Positions 56,108 through 64,000 of a stretch of DNA of 64,000 bases are shown here, piece after piece. Positions within the stretch are counted from its first letter, which is position 1. Each line of letters opens with the position of its first letter. Location: NCBI GenBank assembly GCA_024811115.1, contig JAKOGH010000721.1, positions 434,001 to 498,000 on the forward strand, written 5' to 3'. This DNA is from Terana coerulea (Eukaryota > Basidiomycota > Agaricomycetes > Polyporales > Phanerochaetaceae). The translations under genes and the position numbers were made by a program. The notes under the pieces were generated by a model. The model saw only the letters and a list, made by a program, of their open reading frames with translations, was not told the origin of the DNA and did not search any database.

Positions 56108-58773
56108 TCACTCCGAGTCACTGCCTGAGCTGTCATCCGAGCTCGAGTCTGAGTCGCTCTCGCGACCGTGAGCGGCAACTGGCGCGTGCGAGATGCTCTG
56201 CGCTGCCGCACCCCCCTTATCGAAGAGGGCCATCCTCGCCTCGAGGGCGCGGATCTTCTCGGCCTCCACGTCCTCGTCCATGCTCTTCCGCTTCAAGCCA
56301 CCAGTACCAGTACCCTTGCCCGTCCGCGGACGCTTGGCGGGGGGCTGGCGATTTGGTCGGATGACGAAGTTGTAAAGCTTCGTGAGCACAGTGGAGGGAA
56401 GGGTGTCGATCTCGAGCTCGATTTCCTCCGTGCTCTATAGGATCACAGGCGACAGGTGAGACATATAAACTCAAGTTACGAATTGGTGGACGTACGTCGC
56501 GAATCTCGGGAACGCCCTCATGGATGATTTGGATGACCCGCTCGAGCTTCGTGCCGTCGAGCTTGCCGATGGTGTCGCTGAGCTCCTTCTTCTGGTCGAA
56601 TGAGAGCACGTCATCGTCGATAGGCTTCTTGGGCAGCTTCGGGCTTGCGGTTGACTGGGGCGGAAGCAGACATGACCTTGCCATTAGGCTTTGGCGTGGG
56701 CTTGGAAGACGAGGCGACAGGCTGAGGCGGCGAACGCTTCTCGGGCACCTTCTTCTTCTCTTTCTTCTTCTTCTCTTTGAGAAGAGCCAAGCTGCGGTTC
56801 ATCTCTGCGACCTGGGCCTCCATATTCGCGATACCTACATTTGGGGCTTAGGTTAGTAGACCTCAGGTTAATGCCAGTCAGACATACGGGTATCCCGGTC
56901 CTCGTCTGACGGCTCGTCCTCGACCTCCTCGTCCTCGCTGATGGACTCCCGGCGCAGAGGAGGAAGGTTCTGCCACTTCTCGTCGAAGAGTCGCTGTAAG
57001 TCTGAGCCCGCAGTATTGACAGGGAGTACCAGCTGGGTTGAAAGTAAAGCAGTTGCGGATCATGAGCTTGAAATCGTCGTGGAACTTGTCAGCGGATGGA
57101 TATTCGTTGTTGTCAAGCTTCCTGCGCATGGTAAGGAGATCCATGGGTTTCTTGATGAGCTTCGGATACGACGGAATCTCAAGTTTTACCCAGTCTGGGG
57201 AAAGGTGAGTCGCGGTCTGAGTAGTAGTGTTATCCCACGTACCAACTGGCTCATAGAACGGGTGCGCACACGTCCAGTGGGTCTTCTTATTGAGATCTCT
57301 TAACAGCTTGTCGCAGAACTTGAGCTGTTCGATAACACCTGTGTCCTTCGGCGCCTTCGCTTTACGCGTCTTTTTCGGTACGTCGGCGTAAGGGAGGTCC
57401 TTGGGAGGGGTGGATGGATTTCTCGCTTCGGCCGCCCTGGCTCCTCCGTCCGCCGAATGACAGGCACGGAGGTCGAAGGTCTCCGAGCTGTGACCTTCTT
57501 CGCAGGAGGTGGCGGAGGTGGCGGTGTAACCTTCTTGACAACTGGCTTCACCTGAGGAGATACAATTAGTTGATGCATAATCGATCGTTAGAGGCCACGC
57601 ACCACCTCTGGCGGAGGCAAATTCTTCAGCTGCTTATCGAAAACCTCCTCAACTTGCCGGCTCAGCCCTGTGACGAAGTGATCTGGGCCGTTGAAGGTTG
57701 CACAGTTCCAGAATATCTGTCTCACATCCGCGATAAACTCGCCCGCATGGTAGTAGCGTGGGTTGGCCGGACTCGGATCTGGCTTGGACGGGTTGGATGA
57801 CTGTAGCTTGCGCTCCACGGTGCCAAAATCCATGGGGCGCTTGACCACGTCAGGGTAATTGAGAATATTGAGGGCGACTGGGTCGACGGGCTGCAAAAGG
57901 GACCGGCCGCCTTCATCTTCTTCAGTGTACGGACAGTAGAGATGCAGAAGCGGTACTGAGCGACGCTGAACGTTGATGGACCTTTCGCCTTGTTCGCTTC
58001 AAAACCGTTCTCGTGCAACGGCGCAGGAGAGACAGATGCCGGCGGCGGCGTGGCAGTCTTGTAGAAGACAACAAAATATACTTTTATTAGCACGCCCACA
58101 GCCGCGGCGTACAAGACAAGATAAACGTACATTGGCTAACGAGGCTTGGTCTGCGTCCGAGTGCTTCCTAGCTCTCTTAGCGGGAGGTGGTTGTATATCA
58201 TCGTCATTAGGAGAACTATTAGAGTACGGGGAAGAAGCGGGGAGAGACTCGACAGTCGCGCTCGAAGCTACAGCGTGAAGGGAGGGAGCCGACGGATCAA
58301 CGTGGTTGGGCGCTGGTGTGTCCGCCTCAACCACAGCGTCACTGCTCGGTACGGACTGAGGCTCTTCAGCCATTTTCACATCTTCCAGAAGTTCACCCTG
58401 GGGGGGAGGAGGGCTACCTTTTGGCGGATCAATAGGAATGGAGTCTTGGAAGAGAATCAGTCAACGGGCTTAATCGACTGGGACGATGCCAAGCAAGCTC
58501 ACCTGGGTCTGCCGGAGTCGCAAGCTGGGGGACCGTCGACGCGTTCTCGAGGATGTCGATCTTCATGTCGACGGGTTCATGGCGAACGTCGCTCTCCTCC
58601 TGATCGTTGTACTGGACACCAATCTTGACTGCAGGCGAGACGGAGTCGTCGATGGGCGTGGCAGGCGAGTCGATGGCCGGCGAGTCGACGTTGTCGTCGG
58701 CAATGCTGGCGTCGACTTTGATGTTGTGTGTGCCGTTGAGATGGACGCCGTTTGTGAGAGGCGCGTCGAGCAT
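56108..58773 (-). CDS. BET double-bromodomain protein, Bdf1-like
   Basis: Reads acetylated histone H4 and supports TFIID-linked transcription. The start MLDAPLTNGVHLNGTHNIKV lies at 58773. Bromodomain 1 (about 57590-57930) has VALNILNYPDVVKRPMDFGT and FIADVRQIFWNCATFNGPDH. Bromodomain 2 (about 56990-57270) has KPMDLLTMRRKLDNNEYPSA and DFKLMIRNCFTFNPAGTP; the Asn of NCATFN and NCFTFN is the acetyl-lysine ligand. A Lys-rich coil (LLKEKKKKEKKK) is followed by the NET domain (VLSFDQKKELSDTIGKLDGT, VIQIIHEGVPEIRD, IELEIDTLPSTVLTKLYNF). The Ser/Asp tail ends SSDDSSGSDSE. Frame is lost near 56641-56643; two added bases in the G run, or one removed, restore PKLPKKPIDDDV. A TATA-like element lies at 58885-58891. 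Confidence 0.92.
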
Positions 58774-59013
58774 GGTCGGGGGAGGGCGTTGACTGCAGAC
58801 GCGTGACAGTCACGGGGGGTGACAGAGCAGAGGAGGGGACTTGGAAGATTTGGGGGGACAGGAGATCCGAACGGGGTCTGAGCCTTATATACTCACCTAA
58901 AGATAAGGTTCACGCGCTCGCATTGGTCAAACAGACATTAATTTCGCGATTATTCACACTCCGACGACTTATCCCGCCGGCCTCGACGTCCTCCAAGCGT
59001 CGTTCTCCGCGTT

Positions 59014-61663
59014 CTAGGACTTCTCCTCGTCCTTCTCCTCCTCTTCGACTTGCCGGAATACGGGCTTGGGTTGGTTCTCTCGCCACGCTGCGGGGGGAAA
59101 GAGCGATGGAAAGCGCAAAGTCCAACACGTCAGTGTCCATAGCCGATTGTAAACAGGACACAACAAAAGGCGCGGAATCAACAACACCGTTGGGTTCCTC
59201 GGCCACCTTTTTATTGCGATAAACTCACCTGCTGTCCACACCGGGTCTTGGTCCGCCGTCTCTGCGAGTCTGAGTAACGCCTCTCGGGGCTGCAAAAATA
59301 CGACAAAAATATCAGCCGTTAGCAAACGTCGCGCACCGAGTCTGAAAAATCGTGGGAACAACAACTGCGGGTGCCAACGCATGATTTCGGCATGTCTCGG
59401 TGGCAACCGCTGTTCCTCCAACTCAGCCGTCTGATGAAATCGAGCATCGCTAGCGTCCCACCCTGGAACACCGTCGAACATAGCGAGCTCCTCTTCTGGA
59501 CGAGGTCCAAGCCGTCCTGCATCACCTCCGCTCGATGCCAACGGTCCACATCGGCGGCCATCGTGCGAGCAGTGACCGGACAAAGTGGAGAATCTGAGCC
59601 CAAATGAAGCATGGAAGAAGACACTCACATCTTCGTCTCTCGTCGTGTCCCGCACCAAGTTCTGGACGACGTGCTGCGTCGCACTTGCACCAACTCTGCC
59701 TCCTCGTCCTGGCCCAGCAACTGGCGGCTCGGGCCTCTTGCTCTTGCGAGGATCCATACGGTCCTTCTCGCGCTTTCTCTTTGTACCCCGCGCAATCTCC
59801 CCATCCCTGAACATCGGCAATGCATGGGGAGTGATGATGGTCGGCGCTGCCAAAGCGTCTGACATGTCCTCGATAGTAGCTTTCCGTGGCGGTCCTTTGT
59901 TCAGCAGGAGCTTCGCGCCATTTATGGATGCATGCGGTGAATATAGAACGCATACTTGCCCGTTTGCGAGACCAGTGACAATCTGTAGATGTTGAGCTGG
60001 CGAACCCAAACGACAACGGCACCACACGTACCTGGTTTATCTTCGAGTGCCAGAGGACTTTAACAGGTGTCGTGTCCACAATAAGCTCCTTGACTGGCTC
60101 CAGTGTGTCCTTTTCCAGAAACATCAGCCGTCCCTTCTCGCCCTTCGAGCTTGCGCCTGCGCCCGTGAGGACGTATTTGTCGTCCGGGCTGAAGATAGCG
60201 TTCGTCGTAGGATACAGCGTTGTAAGATTCGAGTGCGTGGCAAGCGGTTTCTTGAACGCTCGAAGGTCCCAAACTATGTCAGTGAAAATTCAGTACAGAG
60301 ATCACCTATTCGATTCAAAGACCTACGTTTCACGGTATCATCTGAACCACGCGTGAGGACAGTTCGACCATCCACGGAAAATGTTAATGACCCTGTCTCC
60401 GTGTTCTTCGCATGTGCATCTTCAATCGACATACTTGGACGGACGAAGTTTGACTTCGTCTGCCACATGTGCAGAGCACCATCGAGGCACGCTGCATATT
60501 GAGAACCGTTAAGCGCGGAGATGGCATGGAATATACTCGAAGCGTGCTCACCTCCGCCAATGAGGGAACCATCTGGAGAGTAGCCGCACGCCATAACCTT
60601 CGTGCGTGCGCCTCTTTCCTTCGATTTGACGACAATGACGGTCTTCTGCTTCCTCCTATCTTCAACATCCCATACCCTGCACAAATGTCACACGTTGTAC
60701 AGACGAGAACATAAACCGACATACCTGATAGTAGAATCGATTGAGCTTGTTATGAATGTTTGGGGGTCCTTGGGATGCCAGGCACAAGCAGTCAAGTCAG
60801 CGACATGGCCGCTGCATGCAAAACATTAGTACCTCATGTTCAATGTTTGCCACGGCAAGCGAACCTAGTGTTCTTCATGTCGCGAATGTAAGGGTCGCCC
60901 TTGATATAGGTGCCCCTAGTGAGACCGTTCAGCACAACGTGTGACTATTTTGAAAAAGAAGATATTACTCACAGTTCTTCTCCGTCACGATTGTAGAGTT
61001 TTGCTTGTGTAGTACCTGATATCGCCAGGAACTGTTGACCATCATTGGCCCACTTCACGTCATTTACCTACAACGACGCGCTTGTCAACCTTCGTCCCTG
61101 CAAAAGCGAAATGAGAGCGTACATAGTAAGTACCCGCAGGCTCCCAAGTTTTGAACGGCTTACACCTCCAGTCCATTCCTCCGAAATCCCAGAGTTTGCA
61201 GTCATAGTCATGCGACCCGCTGACTATGCGGGCACCGAAGGGTCCACAGCGAGCGCTGATACGACTTTCGTGTGGTCTTTGAGGATAAGCTCATGAGTCG
61301 TCGGGAACTCCGCAAATTCCTCCCCTTCATCTTCTGAAGGTTCAAATTCTGGTTCTTCGGGGTCGTTCGGTGGGGGTGGGGGTCCAATATCGTCGCCGTC
61401 AGGATCGAACTCAGGTTCTTCAGATGCCTGTTGAGAGCGACTGGGCCCAGGTACTTTAACGTGCTCGACCACCTTCGCAGCAGCGCTCACGGCGGGCTCC
61501 TACAGACCGAGACATTGTCAGAAAGGGAATTGCGCCGACCGACGGAGGTACGTACCTCCACTCGTTTGCTTTTGTCGAACCGCTTCGGGTCGAGTTTCTT
61601 CTGTTTCTGCTGCTTCCCAAAGCCGGCGATGCCCATGGCTGCCATCATGTCCATGTCGTCCAT
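59014..61663 (-). CDS. WD40-repeat protein, WDR70 orthologue
   Basis: WDR70 acts in DNA-damage response and histone H2B ubiquitylation in yeast and human cells. The start MDDMDMMAAMGIAGFGKQQK at 61663 matches the family's methionine-rich opening. An acidic Pro-rich part (DGDDIGPPPPPNDPEEPEFE) precedes the propeller. WD repeats include VVSALAVDPSGARIVSGSHD, YVNDVKWANDGQQFLAISGT, TACAWHPKDPQTFITSSIDS, VMACGYSPDGSLIGG, GSLTFSVDGRTVLTRGSDD and AIFSPDDKYVLTGAG. The family-specific C-terminus has LLLNKGPPRKATIEDMSD, TPHALPMFRD and NQPKPVFRQVEEEEKDEEKS. Around thirteen introns; no break seen. It is divergent from the gene at 61903. Confidence 0.9.
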
Positions 61664-61793
61664 TTCTCGCTTGCAGCTCGTCGGCGTGGCCTGGTTGGGT
61701 AGTGTTCGTCACCGCTTGCACGGTGCCAGGGACAACGTTCTTGATGAGACGCGGCGTTAGGTAAGCGTCCAGCGCGTGTTAATGGGCGCCAAG

Positions 61794-61800
61794 TATATAA
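61794..61800 (+). promoter_or_regulatory. TATA box of the 61903 gene
   Basis: TATATAA on the plus strand, 103 bases before the ATG at 61903 and within the divergent region shared with WDR70. Confidence 0.45.
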
Positions 61801-61902
61801 AGTTGGCTGTGTGCTGATTGGCCACAGCTTGCCTTGCGCGTCCTGCTACGACCGCCACCATCCACACCATAACCGTGTCTCCTGCTGCAAGGTCTAGTAA
61901 CA

Positions 61903-62540
61903 ATGTTGAAGCGACAAAGGCCCGCATCCCCTTCTCCCTTTCTTCACGAATCTACAGAAGATGAGAAACCTCTGCCTGAAGAGCTGTACGAACCCATGTC
62001 GAAACGACGCCGCTACTTCACCCCCTCAAAGTCGGAAGTGTTTCCCGAGAATAATGTAGCAGATGACGGCGAAGAGGACTTGTTTCCTGAGTCAAGTCAG
62101 TCGCCACTCGCGTATCAAGGCTCACGGAGGGGCATGAACGAATGGAAGAAGGACGCAGGGGAGTACAAGGCTGCGAACGCCTTGCTGCATGACTTGCACG
62201 CAGAGCAGAGGCATCGCAGCATATTTGCCACCGCTTCGTCACGCCTGTCCACGCAGTCACCTCATCCATCATTCGACCATCCTACGAAACAACTGAACCT
62301 ACCCCATGCATCACCCGCTATGTACCACCCAATGGGCGCGTCGTCCGCCTTTCCGCCTGGAGACCCAAACCTCAGGGATGAAGCCGAAGTTGTTACTCAG
62401 CGGTACGAAGAGGCGAATAAGTGCGTTTCAGGTTCTTACCATCTCTTGCTGTTGATTTACTTGCATCGGATAGGTTGTTACGCTCCTTGATGTTGAGCCG
62501 AAGGCGAAGTCCAGATTACTCTCAAGACTCTTCAATTTAG
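61903..62540 (+). CDS. Hypothetical basic/Ser-rich protein
   Basis: Not recognised. It starts MLKRQRPASPSPFLHESTED, with a basic patch MSKRRRYFTPSKSE that could serve as a nuclear signal, and an acidic stretch DDGEEDLFPESSQ. A helical part has NEWKKDAGEYKAANALLHDL and HAEQRHRSIFATASS. One intron (GTGCGT donor near 62420, acceptor TAG near 62474) joins EEANK to LLRSLMLSRRRSPDYSQDSS, ending at TAG 62538-62540. Codon use matches its neighbours. About 195 residues, no membrane segment. The clean splice and coding pattern support a real gene; the role is unknown. Confidence 0.6.
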
Positions 62541-62971
62541 CCTCCAGAATTCTTCCGTGTATGGGCATCCTATTACCTGCGAACCATACGTGGCTCATAC
62601 CTGCTTCGCACAGCCACATACGTGGATACCAGAGCTCCTTGTCCTTCCCCGGTTCATGTCATTCACGGACATTGTCAGCGTTACCTCTACATCGTTCTCA
62701 GCCATTTTCCTAGTTTTTATCATGCATACAAATCAGCATTCTAGAATATTGTATACATATTATGGTACTCCGCTTTGCAAGTCTCCAGATGCACCATGAA
62801 TAGATCACGCACTGTATACACAGGCCCTTGCTGACTGAAGTCAAACGCCTTTGTCACAAGTTCACAGCAAGCTGCAGCTGGCGCAAACCCGTCGTCGCCA
62901 AAAAACGGAAGTCGTCTTGAACCGCCCCACTCATAGGATGATATAGAAAGCTGATCAAATGCGGGAGTAGG

Positions 62972-63703
62972 CTATGGTAGAAGGTTGGCAACTTTGTGCA
63001 CTTGGAGGTCGACTTCTTTGTCAAACACTTCGCTTAGTTCTGTGTTTAGCAGATCGCCCAAGGAGGTACCATCGCGGTGGTAAATCCAATCGTCTTGAGC
63101 TGGGACGTAGTCGTATCGTTTTGGCCCGCTTCAGACAAGTAGTCAGACCTAGCGCGTAACTTTACCTACTTGCGCGGCACATACCTGGTCGGCGAGGACA
63201 GCCATATTTGCTTATTTGGCGGCTGCTTGTTGATAACATATGTCCCATACTCGCCAAGTTTTAGCGTAAGGACTCCCGCTCTACCGCCCGCGTCTGTCAG
63301 CAGTTCAGGCAGCGTGAAGCACTGACACTCACGCTGTACTCGACTTCGTACTGGGAGTTGGCGGTCTCATCAACCAGGCTCTCTAACGAGTCTAGGAGTG
63401 CGTCCATGGCAGCGTCCGAATACTCATGGTACTGGTCAATCGACACAGTGCTCCTGGTTGCGAAAATACCAATGAGATGGAAGTAAGCAGGCAACAGCAT
63501 ACAAACCATACAGCAAGCATGCAAACCAACCTTTCGCTTACTTGAGTAGGGGGTGTTGCCAAGGACCTCCTATGAATACGTGAGGGGTCTGCGAAGATCG
63601 TACGGGGCACCTTCGTCGAAGCGGAGGTGAAGGCAGGGTAAACAACGCGTCGTGCGACTTTTAGGACGTGCTTGTGTATTCGAGAAGCACTTTGAGCAAG
63701 CAT
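62972..63703 (-). CDS. YFH1: Frataxin, mitochondrial
   Basis: The iron-binding regulator of mitochondrial Fe-S cluster assembly. The Met at 63703 opens a basic presequence ([29 protein letters not shown]). The mature domain begins [20 protein letters not shown], the acidic helix that binds iron and the cysteine desulfurase complex, then [14 protein letters not shown]. After an intron come [37 protein letters not shown] and [19 protein letters not shown]. The C-terminus is [13 protein letters not shown]. Exons join in frame with short introns near 63290-63330 and 63455-63540. Length fits fungal frataxins. Confidence 0.93.
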
Positions 63704-64000
63704 ATTTAGACGAAAGGTTCTGAGAACTATCAGTGAAGGACGTGTAGACGGTAGTGCATGTAGGATGAGAGTCTGACGTGAACGGAACGGAGTTGCTCGC
63801 TCGGATTGCGAGCGTGTGCGGTATAATGATGAGATGACTTAGGGTTAAGGTCAGCAACCGTTCACCTCCCTTCAGGTTTTCGAATATTGATCGAGTATTG
63901 AGCAGGGTCTCACGGGAGGCAAAAAGCAGAGGATTGGTATGTAAAGGGAATCTATTCAATCTGATGCATGTGAGTGTTAACTTCATCATAACGACGGTGG
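63704..64000. other. Upstream of frataxin, nothing firm
   Basis: The last 300 bases hold the frataxin promoter. A minus-strand open frame runs to 63989 but shows no conserved motif and overlaps the frataxin start, so it is left unassigned. Confidence 0.4.

Noticed and set aside
1..64000. Transposons, tRNA genes, rRNA
   Set aside because: No transposase, reverse transcriptase or terminal repeats were recognised, and no tRNA-like cloverleaf was noticed by eye; a dedicated tRNA scan could still find one.

Overview
The window is nuclear DNA of a filamentous basidiomycete, most likely a wood-decay agaricomycete. The evidence is many introns of about 45-60 bases with GT..AG ends, densely packed genes on both strands, a family 1 cellulose-binding module on a secreted GH3 enzyme, a yeast-type Atg16, and gene models that read as basidiomycete orthologues. 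No bacterial, viral, transposon, CRISPR or tRNA signal was recognised. All functional calls are recognition by eye; no search was run.

Layout. 1-8.1 kb: the 3' end of a mitochondrial MutS (MSH1), a mitochondrial aconitase and a secreted GH3 beta-glucosidase. 8.8-13 kb: a second, tandem GH3 with an N-terminal CBM1. 13.3-18.7 kb: a membrane-traffic group made of an Osh3-like oxysterol-binding protein, the Rab7 GTPase Ypt7 and a divergent Atg16. 19.5-24.4 kb: three paralogous secreted Gly/Asn-rich repeat proteins, two of them an inverted pair sharing a promoter interval; this is the most novel part of the window. 24.7-32.7 kb: a Pub1/TIA-1-like RNA-binding protein, prohibitin 1, an ASNSD1-like protein and 6-phosphogluconate dehydrogenase, all on the minus strand. 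33.2-38.8 kb: a branched-chain aminotransferase, a trypsin-like protease and a GH27 alpha-galactosidase ending in RDEL. 39-47 kb: an unknown protein, a damaged RBR E3 ligase, 6-phosphogluconolactonase, a PXA-domain protein and a Ser-rich single-pass membrane protein. 47.8-55.8 kb: a CCCH/RRM protein, a second RBR ligase and a G-patch/zinc-finger protein with GW repeats. 56-63.7 kb: a BET double-bromodomain factor, WDR70, an unknown protein and frataxin.

Together these are mostly housekeeping genes (mitochondrion, pentose phosphate pathway, vacuole/autophagy, chromatin) with three glycoside hydrolases and one expanding secreted repeat family. Two oxidative pentose-phosphate enzymes lie 10 kb apart. 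Four mitochondrial genes (aconitase, prohibitin, BCAT, frataxin) are present but not clustered.

Caution on sequence quality: at least seven conserved genes lose frame at short G or C runs, and each can be restored by assuming undercalled G/C runs. This looks like a consensus error of the assembly rather than decay, so several models need a corrected base before translation.
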